DNA of 64,000 nt from Boswellia sacra (Eukaryota; Streptophyta; Magnoliopsida; Sapindales; Burseraceae). Position 1 is the first letter of the stretch. Each line of letters starts with the position of its first letter. The translations under genes were made by a program, and so were the position numbers. Below are positions 22,771-35,450 of this stretch, piece by piece. Where the stretch lies: the NCBI GenBank assembly GCA_013180625.2, contig SNVD02014033.1, positions 25,375 to 89,374 on the forward strand, given 5' to 3'. The notes beneath the pieces were generated by a model. The model did no database searches and was not told the origin of the DNA. It worked only from the letters and a program-made list of their open reading frames with translations.

Positions 22771-24656
22771 TGTCACGCCCTAAAATCTCTTGTATTTAGA
22801 GACTTTAAGGGTGATTAATAAAGAAACATAACAAAAAGACATCATTAATATCTCTCTTTTTTTTTTTGACATCATCATTTTCTAATTCACACTTATACTT
22901 ATGCATATCACGTGAATCCATTACAAGATCCGGTTGTTTGATTAAGGTAAACTTTACATACACTGTTGACTAAGCTTAGTACACAAATTGATGATCACAT
23001 AACAAAATTTCTATCCCGATTTGGGCTAGGACAAAACATTTCCCAAAACCATCGCATGCTTGTACACACCCAGACTCACTAGGAAAGCTCTGGAATATCA
23101 CTAGTACGATTATCTTTTGGAGTACCTGTGGAGGGAGGGGGGTGAGCATATAGCCCAATAGGAAAAATTCTAACATTATACTAAATCACAAATATTCAAA
23201 CAGTTACTCAATTACATAGTTACACAACCAATTATAATAAGTCAAGCAATCATTCTCATTCTCATATCGAAGTATCACTTATTCACTTGACAATCAAAAT
23301 TCTTTCATCTAATGTTTCCCTTAGACCTATATCCAAACGGCCCATCCAAGGTCTAACATTTTAGGTTTATATTCGCGTTCCCTTTGGATCCGTATGCCGA
23401 CTAGCCCATCCAAAGTCCAACACTTCAATTTTATATTTATGTTCCCCTTGGATCCGTAGCCAAAACAACCCATCCAAGTTCCAACACTAATAATTTCATA
23501 TTCGTATTCTCCTTCGATTCGTATCCAAAACGGCCCATCCAAGGTCCAATGCATACACTTATAAATCCTTCAATATAATTTCTAAAATAAGTCCAAAGGC
23601 AGTACAGTTTTTATGAAAAATCCAAACCTGCCAGAAGGGTGCATTCGAGTCAGGTCTGTGAGTCCGCTCGACACTTGACCACTCGTCACTCAACCACTCG
23701 ATAACTCAACGCTTGACTGCTCATACTCGATCACGCTCGACATTCAGCTGCTTAACACTCGAGTGCTCCACACTCGATCGCTCAATGCTCGACACTCGAC
23801 CACTCAACACTCGAACGCTCAATACACGATCGCCCGACGCTAACCGTATCCATAACTCGACCCTTGACACTACCTATCGAGTCTCACTCGACACTCAACA
23901 TTTCCATAACTTGAACCTCGATACTACCTGTCGAGTCCCGCTCAACACTTGACATTTCCATAACTCGACCTTCGACACTACCTGTCGAGTCTCACTCAAC
24001 ACTTGACATTTCCAATCGAGTTTTGTCGGATTCACTGCTAGTATCAGAGATACAGAATCGTGAAACAAAACCATTTTCGGATCTCAATCTTCAACTTAAA
24101 AAATTCACCAAAATTTCATTCAAAATCCAAATTCCATGAAATCGGTGGCTGTTTAAAGCTTCATAAGCACATAACTTCACAAATAATTCATCATCCAATC
24201 AACAAACAATCAATTTAACAACAATTCACATGCACTGTAAACCAATATCAATTTAAAACAACAAAATGGATAATACAATTGAAGTATAGTGTTAGAAAAT
24301 CCCTACTTGGTTTCCAAGCCAATACACCTCTTTGATTATTCCCTTCTTTTCCTCTCTTTTTCTTCCTTCTCTTCTTTTCTTCTTCTTCTTCTTCTTTCCC
24401 TCTCCCTTTAACCCATCAGACTCTCCTCTTCTATCAAGAAATGAAAGAAATATATCTCCTATTTGGCTCTAATATCTCTTAAATATCCAAGGCTACCCAT
24501 GGGCCTAAGTCCATTCATTTGTAATCTAAGCCCAATTCATCCTTATCAATTTCCAGCACAAGCCCACTACCATAATCCAACCCAATTCTCATTTGTGTAA
24601 ACATGGCATATTTCTAAAATTGTAATATATATATATATATATATTGGGATTCCACA
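22771..24656 (-). repeat. 3' LTR of the Tekay-like element (1.89 kb)
   Basis: The boundaries are TGTCACGCCC at 22771 and TTCCACA ending at 24656. It includes four tandem units of about 63 bp (23325-23555, each with CCGTATCCAAAACGGCCCAT-like text) and a 23.65-24.02 kb zone rich in ACTCGACACTCGACC words. It also has a (TTC)n pyrimidine tract near 24360 and an (AT)n run near 24630. The right ~1 kb matches 29450-30328 closely. Confidence 0.82.
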
Positions 24657-24674
24657 ACCTACCCTCCTAAAAAT

Positions 24675-25100
24675 AAATTTTGTCCTCGAAATTTGAAAAT
24701 ATGAGTAAGAAATTACCTCTTGTATTCAAAAGCTCAGGATACTTTATTTGTATCTCTCACTCTAACTCCCACGTGGCCTCTTTAGTGCCATGATGCTTCC
24801 ATAAGACCTTGACTAACGGAATGGTCTTGCCAGATAGGACTACACTCTTGTGTCAAAGATTTGAGTAGGAGCCTCTTCATATGAAACATCTTGTTGAATA
24901 TTCAACTCACTCCAATCCAGTATATGTGTTGGGTGAGGCTCATACTTCCTTAGCATTGATACATGAAATGTGTTATAAATTTTTTATAACTATGGTGGCA
25001 ATGCTAGCTCATAAGCTACTTTGCCAACCCCATCTTAGAACTTGAAATGGGCCAATGTAGCGTGGAGCTAGTTTACCTTTTTGTCCAAAATGCATCAAGC
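24675..25100 (-). pseudogene. Chromodomain end of the Tekay-like polyprotein
   Basis: On the minus strand the pre-chromodomain motif HxSMLRKYEPHPTHILDWSE lies near 24970-24910 (the segment ISCINAKEV-like shows a frameshift). It is followed by PTQIFDTRV and the chromodomain core PLVKVLWKHHGTKEATWELE near 24815-24755. A TGA directly follows the core. Chromodomains of this family direct integration to heterochromatin. Frameshifts and stops mean the copy is dead. Confidence 0.75.
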
Positions 25101-25179
25101 CTTTACGCAGAGACGCTTTTAAAAACACATGGTCACCCACTTTGAATTCTAACGGTCGTCTTCTTTTGTCTACATAGCT

Positions 25180-26390
25180 TTTCTATCGGCTATGAGCTGT
25201 AAGTAAACGTTGGCATATCAACTTCACCTTTTTTGTTGTCTCTCGTACAAGCTCGGGTCCTAGTAAGGTAGCTTCTCCCACTTCTACCCAACATAAAGGA
25301 GACCTACATAGCCTACCATAGAGTGCCTCAAAAGGTGCCATTCCAATGCTTGACTGGTAGCTGTTATTGTATGCAAATTCTACAAGTAGGAGATGATCCT
25401 CCCAATTACCTTGAAAATCCATCACACAAGCCCTCAACATATCTTCCAAGATTTGAATGGTACGTTCTGATTGACCATCAGTTTGAGGATGGAAAGTTGT
25501 ACTAAATAACAATTGTGCACCCATAGCTCTTTGAAGGCTTTGCCAGAATTGAGCTGTAAATCTAGGATCTCTATCTGATGCCCACTAAAGCCGGAACTCC
25601 ATGCAATCTCATAATTTCTTTAATGTACAGCCAACTCAAAATATCCACCGAATTGGTTATACAGATAGGAAGAAAATGTGATGCTTTTGTTAACCTATCT
25701 ACAACCACCCATATTGCATCCTTTCCCCTTAAAGAACGTGGTAATCCAGTAAAAAAATCCATGGTGATGTAGTCCCATCTCTATTCTGCTACAGGAAGTG
25801 GTTAGAGTAATCCTACAGGCCTTTGATGCTCAGCCTTCACTTGTTGACAAGTAAGGCATTTGGATACATAATCAACAACAACCTTTTTCATTCCTTTTCA
25901 CAAAAACTGTCAACGTAAGTCATGATACATCTTATTACCATCAGTATGAAAAACAAATTTAAAGTGATGAAATTCCTTAAAGATGTCATCTTTACACTCT
26001 TTACTTGATGGAACAAAGATCCTGCCCTTGAATCGTAAACTCCCATCTGAACCAATTGTCCAATCAACACTTCCATCACTATGTAACACTTGCTCATACA
26101 AGGCTCTAGTCTTTAAATCTTGATGTTGCAACTCAATCACTCTATGCACAAGAGATGGTTGAGCAACAAGTGTAAAAAGGCGAATTTGATCTTCGCGATC
26201 CTCAACCAAGATATCATAATCATGAATAGACTGCAACATGCTCCACTCTCCTATCATTGCACTAACCATAGCCCTTAACTTTCTTCTCAATGCATCTGCC
26301 ACCGCATTTGCTTTGCCTGGGTGATATTGGATAGAGAAGTCATAGTCTTCCCAACACTCCATCCATCTTCGTTGTCTCAAGTTCAAGTCT
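25180..26390 (-). pseudogene. Integrase of the Tekay-like element
   Basis: The RNase H-to-integrase linker reads [20 protein letters not shown] (26386 down). The zinc-binding domain follows with [11 protein letters not shown] and a degraded H/C region (LTCQQVKAEHQRP near 25845). The catalytic core begins MDFFTGLPRSLRGKDAIWVV at 25762. The later part at 25524-25183 contains the catalytic-Glu block FHPQTDGQSERTIQILEDML and the GPFEALYGRLCRSPLCW-like region. At least three frame changes and several stops separate these blocks, e.g. between 25571 and 25524. Confidence 0.85.
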
Positions 26391-26399
26391 TTTTAGGTG

Positions 26400-27580
26400 A
26401 AAATGTATTTCAAACTTTTATGATCACAAAAGACTTCAAACTTTTCACCATATAAATAATGTCACCAAATTTTCAAAGCATACACTACTGCAGCAAGTTC
26501 TAAATCATGGTTGGGATAATTCTACTCGTGTGGTTTCAACTGGCAAGAAGCATAAGCTACAACCTGACCTTGTTGCATTAACACACACCCTAATCCATTC
26601 AAAGAGGCATCAGTGAAAACTACATAACCAACTCCATGTTGTGGTAACACAAGAACAGGTGCTGAAGTTAATCTTTTCTTCAATTCTTGGAATGCCTGCT
26701 CACATGCATCATTCCATTCAAATTTGACTCCTTTCGTTGTTAGCCTAGTCAATGGTGCAGCCAATTGAGAAAAATTCTCAACAAAACGCCGATAGTAACC
26801 TGCTAGACCTAAGAAACAACATACTTGAAACACATTCTTTGGTCGTTCCACTTCATAACTGTTTTCACTTTCGATGGATCCATTGAGATTCCTCGTCTTG
26901 ACACCACATGGCCTAAAAATTTTACTTCTGATAGCCAAAATTCACATTTGCTCAGCTTGGCATAAAGATGATGCTCTCTCAATGTTTGAAGTGCTATACG
27001 TAGATGTTGTTCATGTTTAACTTCATATGAAGAAGAAATAAGGATATCAACCACAAACACAATTACAAACTACTCCAAGTGAGGTCTGATAATACGATTC
27101 ATCAAATCTATAAAGATAGCAGGAGCATTAGTTAGTCCAAATGGCATGACCAAAAATTCATAATGACCATAACGGGTATGAAAAGCAGTCTTTGGTATAT
27201 CTCCTTCCTTTATCCTCAACTGATGATAGCCCGAACGAAGATCTATCTTGGAAAAACAACAAGATCCTTTTAACTGGTCGAACAAATCATCAATCCTAGG
27301 TAAAAGATACTTGTTTTTCACTGTAACCAGTTTTAACTACCCGTAATATATACATAAACGTAATAAACCATCTTTCTTCTTCACAAACAATGTTAGTGCA
27401 GCCCAAGAAGAAGTACTTGGGCAGATGAATCCTTTTTCTAACAACTCTTCTATTTGTAGCTTTATCTCCCTCAACTCTACTAGAGCCACTCGATAAGGAG
27501 TAACTGATATGGGTGCCACACCTGGATACACCTCAATAATAAACTCCACTTCTCTAGTTGGAGGTAACATGGGCAACTAT
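26400..27580 (-). pseudogene. Reverse transcriptase and RNase H of the Tekay-like element
   Basis: RT blocks include [20 protein letters not shown] (27490-27410), [20 protein letters not shown] and [20 protein letters not shown] (27321-27100). The active-site motif reads FVVDILISSS near 27050, where the family has F-x-DD; one catalytic Asp is replaced. It continues YAKLSKCEFWLSEVKFLGHV and CCFLGLAGYYRRFVENFSQL. RNase H shows VVFTDASLNGLGCVLMQQGQ near 26620. Stops and frameshifts occur at about 27340, 27065 and 26850. The copy is catalytically dead. Confidence 0.87.
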
Positions 27581-27589
27581 TCGATCAGG

Positions 27590-28110
27590 AAAAACATTAG
27601 GAAAATCACTTACTACATAAGGTAGTTCAAAAACCCCTTTATTAGTCTCTTTTACCAATATACATGCTATCATGCTTTTGACCCTTTTTTGGTTTTGCAA
27701 TCCAAGCAAAGGGTAATGCAAGGATGTATATTTGTCCCCATAGAAACTGAAAACGATCCCCTCAGGCGTGTGAATTATCACTTTCTTCTTATAACAGTCC
27801 AATATAACTCATTAAGTTGACAACCAATTCCTAATATCACATCGTACTCACTGAAATCCATAGGTATCAAATCAAATGACAACCTATGCCCATTGAACTC
27901 TATTACACAAGAACGACATATCCTCCCAACTTCTAAGGTACTGCCCATGGATGACTCCATGTGTAATATAGAATCCAACAAATCAGACTCTGATACTAAT
28001 GCAGATACAAACTGAGTGGATATAAAAGAATGAGTAGCTCCATAATCAAATAAAACACGGGCCCATGAGCTAAAAATCAATAATATACCTCCAACAACCA
28101 CATCATCTAT
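27590..28110 (-). pseudogene. Aspartic protease of the Tekay-like element
   Basis: The protease block reads VLFDYGATHSFISTQFVSAL near 28065-28000. The catalytic motif D-S/T-G has become D-Y-G, which should abolish activity. The flap and C-terminal part (FDLIPMDFSEYDVILGI) continue to about 27780. The spacer before RT (SDFPNVFPDRI) is frame-shifted. Confidence 0.82.
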
Positions 28111-28364
28111 AGGCTCTTTCGGTTAAGTCAAAGCAAAGACTCGTCCTTGAGTTATCACAAAGACTCATCCTTGAGTCATCTGTCCCTGATGTCTACTACT
28201 CTATGATTGCCTTTGAGGCCTAACAGATTGAGAAGAAGCTACTTGAGACCTCTAAGATGTCTAATATGACTGAGTGTGATGTCTTTGAGACGGTGGTCTA
28301 GACTATGGCCTTGACCCTTGTTGAGGAGTCAATTGGGTCTGACTAGTGATACTTTGGGGACCTG

Positions 28365-29344
28365 TCATCCTTGCTGGACAATCCCGCTGAATGTGACCCT
28401 ACTGTCCACACCTATAACATTTAGGACACTGACATCGCAAGTGACCTGGTTTCCCACACTCATAACAAACTTTTTGACTTTGTGCAGACCTACTTGACAT
28501 GGAGCTTTGAGGTTACAGTTGTTGAGATTGGGAATTGAAAAAAGTTGCACTAGAATGACTTCTCTATCTCTTAGTTGAACGATCATGCTGTCCTGTTCCT
28601 CTAGAAGGAATGCTAATACCCCCCACTCTATGACCTTGAGAGATCTCCTGTTCTACAACTAAGGCAGTCTCTACTATATCAGCATATGTCGTCAATCTAC
28701 ATACTGCAACTGAGGGTCTGATGTCATCTCTCAATCCTTTTTGAAATCTCTGAGACTTGCTAGCCTCATCTGCTACCAAGTGTAAAACGGGATAAGGTAG
28801 TAAATCGTGCCTCATATTGTTGCACTGTCATATTCCCCTCTGTCAAGTATATAAACTCATTTTCCTTCTGACCAAGATAAACTGAAGGAAAATATTTGTT
28901 TAGAAAAGCAGGAGAGAAATCTCTCCACATGAGGATATTTCCTTCTCTAATACGCTCGACGGATGTCCACCATTGCAATGCATCCCCTGTTAACAAGTGA
29001 GTTGCCACCCTAACCCGTAAATCTTCTTCCACTTGCAAAAGGTTAAAGAGGCGCTTAACTCGTATAATCTAGTCCTTTGCAACATCCAGATCAGGCTCCC
29101 CATGAAAAATAAGAGGATTGTGACATTGGACCTCTCTAAGTGCATTCTTCATTCTATTGTCGACACCTATCGCTAATATCGGTTGAGGTGGTGGTGGTGG
29201 GTTAGCACGAATAGTATCTCTAACTGTGTTTGCCACTGTCTCTGCCAATGTATTGGCCACATCTCTCATAGCCCTATAAAATTTTGACCTTTCACCACCT
29301 TTAGATGGATTGGAACTCGAAGCACATCGTGTACGAGAACCCAT
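28365..29344 (-). pseudogene. Gag of the Tekay-like element with two zinc knuckles
   Basis: The probable gag start is the ATG at 29344 (MGSRTRCASSSNPSKGGERS). The retrotransposon gag domain spans about 29040-28600 (ATHLLTGDALQWWTSVE, WRDFSPAFLNKYFPSVYLGQ, FIYLTEGNMTVQQYEARF) and is split by frame changes near 29040 and 28780. Two CCHC knuckles follow: CYECGKPGHLRCQC near 28470-28430 and, directly after, CYRCGQ-stop-GHIQRDC near 28415-28375, the second interrupted by a TAG. Confidence 0.85.
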
Positions 29345-29449
29345 TATCTAATTTTATCAATGGCAAAAGCATAAGTAGTAGAATTCTATAACAGATAGAA
29401 TAGAAACATAACAAAAAAATATTCAAGGCACATACAAGCACGCAAGACA

Positions 29450-30328
29450 CAACTTAACACTCGATCGCTCGACACTCGACCGCTCAACACTTGACTGCTC
29501 AATGCTCAACCACTTGACACTCAACCACCCAATACACGATCGTTTGACACTCGACGTATCCATAACTCGGCCCTCGACACTACCTCTTCAGTCTAGCTTG
29601 ACACTTGACATTTCCATAACTCGACCCTCGACACTGCCTGTCGAGTCCCGCTCGATACTCGACATTTCCATTCAAGTTTTATCGGATTCACTGCCAGTAT
29701 CAGAGATACAGAATCATGAAATAGAACTATTTCCAGATCTTAATCCCCAACCTAATAAATTCACCAAAATTTCATTCAAAATCCAAATTCCATAAAATCA
29801 GTGGTTGTTTAAAGCTTCATAAGCACATAACTTCACAAATAATTCATCATCCAAGCAATAAACAATCAATTTAACAATAATTTACATGCACTGTAAACCC
29901 ATATCAATTTAAAACAACAAAATAGATAATACAATTTAAGTACAGTGTTAGAAAATCCCTACTTGGTTTTCAAGCCAATACACCTCTTTGATTATTCCCT
30001 TCTTTTCCTCTCTTTTTCTTCCTTCTCTTCTTTTCTTCTTCTTCTTCTTCTTTCCCTCTCCCTTTAACCCATTAGACTCTCCTCTTCTATCATGAAATGA
30101 AAGAAATATATCTCCTCTCGGGAACTCTAATATCTCTTAAATATACAAGGCTACCCATGGGCCTAAGTCCATTCATTTGTAATCGAAGCCCAATTCAGCC
30201 TTGTCAATTTCCAACACAAGCCTACTACCATAATCCAACCCAATTCTCACTTATTTAAACATGGCATATTTCTAAAATTGTAATATGTGTGTGCATGTGT
30301 GTATATATATATATTTTGGGATTCCACA
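29450..30328 (-). repeat. 5' LTR of the Tekay-like element, truncated
   Basis: It matches the right ~1 kb of the 3' LTR: the CTCGAC-rich zone, the phrase TCGGATTCACTGC, AGTATCAGAGATACAGAATC, and the (TTC)n tract, ending ATTCCACA. Only about 0.88 kb is present against 1.89 kb in the 3' LTR. The 29345-29450 stretch next to gag shows no tRNA-Met primer binding site, so a deletion removed the LTR 3' part and the PBS. Confidence 0.78.
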
Positions 30329-30333
30329 GTAGC

Positions 30334-33300
30334 CTTAAAGATCTGTAATGAAAGTTTAGACTTCTCAAGTAGTGTATTTACATTTATTTTCTTTTTTTTT
30401 TTTTTAAGTATTGGGTTATGTTGGAATATATATTTTTCTGTCTTTCTTTGAAGAGTGTCGTTATTTAACGCCACTCACATCTCTTTAAATTCCACTTCCA
30501 TTATTTTGTTTTTAATTAAAATAAATTTCTAACCAAAGTCATTAAGGAAAACTCATTTATTAGATTAATTTACAGCTAATTTATATTTCTTAATTAAAAT
30601 TTTGAAGAGCATAGGTAGTTCTTGCTGCAAAGAATATTAAAATTTCAACTCAATCTTTATCAATGCATATTATATTTATGATATTTTCTCCCTAATTTTG
30701 AATTCTTTTAATAACTTAAAAATGAAAATGATTTGGAAAGCAATCACATAGAAATCTTTTTTTTTGGTTAATTTATATTACTTTTAGTCTAGCATCTATA
30801 TCCTGGAAATAATAATGATATTTATTTATGCTTGTGGTTAATCATTTACCAATGAACATATCGACTTCTAAATTCATAATAAAAGCCCAAAGGCCGAAGC
30901 ATTAAAATTTCCTTCTACGCAAGATTTGTTTATTTCATTTCCCCACACCTTTATTCAAGCAGTTCATTGAATTACACAACTAGTCATCTTTCTTCAAGCT
31001 GATAACAATCTTAAACAAGTTCCTTCGTCATTCTATATTACTATTATAGTTTGATGAGAAATTCGAGCTACGCACGTATATAAATATTCTCTTATTCACG
31101 CTCTGCTTTTGGTATTGACATGTTTTTGTAAATCATTTATTAAATTATAATAATGATAAGTGGATAATTATTTTCAATACTAATTTTTACAATTTTATAT
31201 AAAGGTACTAGGAGTGTAACCAGAAAAATTATTTTTTTCCTCAAGTGGGCTGAGAAGTTTTAATAAAATCTTTGATGAAACTTGACAGTATGAGCAGATT
31301 TAATTAATTGAAAAAAGAATGTCTAATCAAAGCAACATTGTGTGCTTACATATGGATTGAAAATTAGAAAATGAAGGTGCAAATTAAAAAATAAAAATAT
31401 ATAACCTATAAATGAGATAAAAGATTATCAAAAACGTATTTTAAGATGCTTCAATAGAGTAAAAATCATCTATTATTTGTAAAGATATAAAGTAACATGT
31501 GATATATAAGAAAATATGAAAGAGTCTAAAAAGTTTGAGAGGTACATTAAATGTGGGAAACAACTGAGATAAAACATCACCAAATTTTTTGTCAATTTAG
31601 AAAAAAAAAAAGAAACAATGAAAAGAAAAATAATCAAATCCTCTTAAAACAGTCATCATCAATTGCTTAGTATTGATGCTTGTGCTTAAACAGTGTTAGA
31701 TATTGAAGTTTGGTGATGTGGATTAGGTAAATGATGGTAGAAAGTTATCTGATGGTTTTTGAAATATTCAAGAGTTTTATTGTAATTTATTAAACCTAAG
31801 GGGATTCAATGAGGAAGTATAATAGCACGAAACCACCTACTTTTGGAGGCCAATTTTTGCCCCTAAAATGTGAAATATCAAAATTGTCATCAATAAAAAA
31901 AAAATAAAACTATCCTTATTGATTAAATTTTTTTTAAATTTATGCTTATAATTAAAATATAAATAATTTATTTTCATGAAATATTATTATACAATAAAAA
32001 ATGGGTCAAAGGTATTGTCATACCACCGCTAGCCGATCGCTATTCACTGTCACTGGAGCGTGTCCAATGACACCTGCGCCATCAAATTGTTCGTTAGAAT
32101 ACGATTCATTCAACGATAGAGGCATCAACAACAAAAGATTCGGTGTTTCACAACAAAAGACAATAAAACTTCCGATAGTCGAAACTTTAAGCGTAGTTTC
32201 TAGAGAGAGCCTGCATCTGATGCCTAAGAACTCTATTGTTACATAGATCATACAGAGTAGATTAATTCTACATTGGAGGTGTTGCCAGACACATCCTAAT
32301 GACAGTGGTTGACGATGGACTCCAACAGTAGTCCGATGAGCCTCTAGAAATCTATTTTTCTTTTTTTCTCAAACTTCTAATTTCATAAAAAAATTAATTA
32401 TTTAAAATTAAATATATAACTTAAATTAAAAATATATTAAACAAATCCAATAAACATTAATAATTAACAAGAATATGAAATCATATTTATTTAATATGTA
32501 TCTATTGATGAATTTTATAAATTTTAAATTATGTTATAAATAACTCTATGTATTTTTTGTATTAAATGTTATTTTTAAATTAATTTGATTGTGATATAAT
32601 TAGAATTTAAATTTAAATTTTGATATAAGTTATACAGTCCTATACATAAATTAAAAAATTATTTATACTTTTAAAATATTATAAAGTACTTATATTTATT
32701 AAAAATCTTATTTGATGTTAGAAAAATTGATAATAAATTTAATAGTTAAATATTACAAAGTAATAATACACATATCCATTTTGGTTATTTGCATATAATA
32801 AAAGATACAGCAACGCTAATTCCAAATACTTTTATCTTGTTTTTTAAAAGTAAAACATTTTTTAAAAACTGGTTTGCTAAATAATTCTTTTCATCTTGTT
32901 TACTAAGCACCATCTCACTTTTTTTTTTTAACCTTATTTTTTTTACAGCAAAGTGAAAAGCTGTTTTTTTCATAGTAACAACAACCTCAAATTGGTCCTA
33001 ACTCTACAAAAAAGCATTATATTCATTTTTTAACCTTTTCTTTAAAATAGAAATATTCTTTTTAATTTATTACATATAAATGGTTTTTTATTTTTTAACC
33101 ATTAATGCATTATGTCTTTATGTATTTTGGTAATTTATTCTTATTCAATAAATTAATTTCTATTTTGTCATTTTTTTCATATATGAAATATCTCTTTATG
33201 TATAAAGCATAATTGTATAAAATTAAATTATTTCTACCTAATTATATATAGAGTAAAAATAATTTTATAAGAACCAAGCGCTTTGCTACGTGGTGGTGCG

Positions 33301-34100
33301 AGTTATCTAACATAAGAGAATGTGTCTCGCTTGATTATTTAATAAAGCTATTACACAAATATAAAACGGAGACACGTTATATTTAACCATTCTTAATAAC
33401 TTTTTCTAGATGAAGTTATGAAAATATGTTATTTCTTATTATTAAAAAAAAAAAAAACTCTTTCTACCCTCTATCTTTATAATCTAACATCAAGACAAAT
33501 TTTACTTAATATTTGTAGTACTAATCATTTGAACAAAAGTATAATTTGAAGTTAATTAGTAAATTTTTAAATAATAAAGATTTGAAGACACTTCAATAAA
33601 AATATATAATCATAACAAATTTTTGCATATATTCCCTCATTTATTTAATGGTATGTCAATCTCTAAAATAAGTTTAAGGCCTATTGTTTTATTTTTATTT
33701 TTGTATTTTTCAATTAAACACTTAAATGAGTGATTAATGTCCTGAGTAAAAGACTAAAATTTTTTGACTTACATTTGAATGAGAATATCTTCACAGATGT
33801 TTAAAATGTTAATTTATTCACGGTTGTTTTATAATTATAATTATCATTGTTATTATTAACGACTTTTAATATATTAATTTTATTTGAATACTAATTCTTT
33901 TATTTATTTTAAATAATATTTACTATAAGCTAAATTGAATAAAATGTATAATTTAACTTGTGAGGAATAAACAAAACAAATTTTCAAATATTAGAACACA
34001 TATTATTACTTTTTATTTTGGGTATATATTTGAAACCAGTGAAGACATTATACAGGATTATCGGTAGCATGAAATGTAATTATTGACGAGGACATGAATA
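30334..34100. other. AT-rich intergenic DNA
   Basis: No coding domain was recognised. The block 32005-32345 is of balanced composition and open on both strands (CATACCACCGCTAGCCGATC region) but resembles no family I know. A possible hAT-type MITE remnant lies around 32800-33000 (ACAGCAACGCTAATTCCAAA on the left), without a clean partner arm. The rest is AT-rich with scattered homopolymers. Confidence 0.45.
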
Positions 34101-35290
34101 TGAAAAACTTTTGTCATGGACCTTTTAGGAGGCAACAAAGTATAGACCTCCGTGCCGCGCTGGGGTTGAGAACAATAACGCAGTGTAGAATGACCGAGAG
34201 AGCGAAGTGGCCGGTGACGGGCTATACGTGAACCTCGGGCAGAGGCCGTGGTTGAGGAAACAAAGAAAACATTCCAACACGGGCTACGTTAAACAACCAT
34301 CCATCTCCTACCATGAAGCTGGCCTCACACTACATTAATAATTTAATAACATAATTTCTTCATACTCTTCTAATTCCTGAAATCCAAAAAATTTAAGAGA
34401 TGTCGGATAAATTATTTGTTGCGTTAATAATACTTAGAGGATATTATTAATATTTATTTAATATAATTTTCTGAAGATTTCCACTTTCTACATGATAAAA
34501 ATTAATTTAGTAGCTAGTAGTCAATGAACAATAAAGGTTATAATTATAATGATCATTTTATATAATTATCTGGCATTAATTATTTTCTCAATAACTTAGA
34601 ATTAGAGAAATTGGTTAAAAAAGTGGGACAGGCCATGCCACTGCCGTTCATGACATCATGGGGGTAGAGCAAAGAAGGGGGACTGGGGGAAAAGGACAAG
34701 AAAAGAGAAAAAGTATAAGAGAAATGTGAAGCCAAGCAGTTTCGAGAATGGAAGGAGGAGGGGTCCAATTGAGAAAATGAAACTATGGTTTCGAAAGGTT
34801 TTGACGTTTTGTATTTGCATTGAAACAACACTATTGGCTAACGGGTCCCGCGTGATACGAGTTGCACTTGCATTTATGGAGCGAGGTGGATATACTAAAA
34901 TGATGTTCCAGTACGCTTCCAAGATCAGGACTCTTCAACAAAAGCTATAAATCTCTAGACCATAACTATTTGACCACCAACATTCTGTACTCGCAATAAA
35001 AAGAAGGCCAAGTCTTTCGCCTTTTCCCACCTTTGAAATTTTTGGCCCGTGCCTATAAATCAATCTCTTAATTTATTTCGTTACTATTATTATATGTGTT
35101 ATTAAGTCAGATGTTGGATTGAACGACGATAAAGAGATTATTTTATTGTCGGTGAAAAATTAATAAATTTTTTAAAATATATAAGCAAGCATAAAACCTC
35201 GGCGTACGTTTTAACTATCAGTTAATAATGTTAATGTCACTACCAACTCCTCAATAATCTCCACTAGCTTCCAGTGGAAATGCAAGGTCA
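34101..35290. other. GC-raised blocks downstream of the spliced minus-strand gene; no gene assigned
   Basis: Two blocks stand out from AT-rich surroundings: 34130-34330 (CCGTGCCGCGCTGGGGTTGA and neighbours) and 34620-34960. Overlapping open frames on both strands at 34580-34950 look like compositional shadows, not genes. TATAAAT words occur at 34948 and 35054. They may be regulatory or old coding remains; I cannot decide. Confidence 0.3.
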
Positions 35291-35450
35291 AAGTCCTCTC
35301 CTAGGCCCACAAACGGCAAAGAAAAAGACTGCTCTCCATGCTCCATGCCCCCAATTATAGTAACAATGAATCCTATTGCTCCAAAATCTGCTGTCCGCTT
35401 TACTTAAGTTTCGGATTCTGAATTTCCTTTCACGACCCTTTCTTCCCAAA

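Larger units (their letters stand above)
22771..30328 (-). mobile_element. Tekay/Del-like chromovirus (Ty3/gypsy) with TSD, degenerate
   Basis: The outer ends read TGTCACGCCC (22771) and ATTCCACA (ending 30328), i.e. TGTGGAAT...GGGCGTGACA on the coding strand, as in many chromovirus LTRs. Flanks are ATAGC (22766-22770) and GTAGC (30329-30333), a 4/5 match to a 5-bp target duplication. Domain order on the minus strand is gag, zinc knuckles, protease, reverse transcriptase, RNase H, integrase, chromodomain, which is the chromovirus order. The polypurine stretch AGGAGGGTAGGT precedes the 3' LTR at 24657-24670. All domains are broken by stops or frameshifts. The 5' LTR is about 1 kb shorter than the 3' LTR and no primer binding site is visible. 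Confidence 0.88.

Noticed and set aside
29502..29795. 97-residue plus-strand open frame with repeated SITRPSTLP-like text
   Set aside because: It is a translation of the CTCGAC-rich repeats in the LTR, antisense to the retrotransposon.
32001..32251. Overlapping open frames on both strands
   Set aside because: Both strands are open over the same bases and no family resemblance was found, so neither is supported as a gene.
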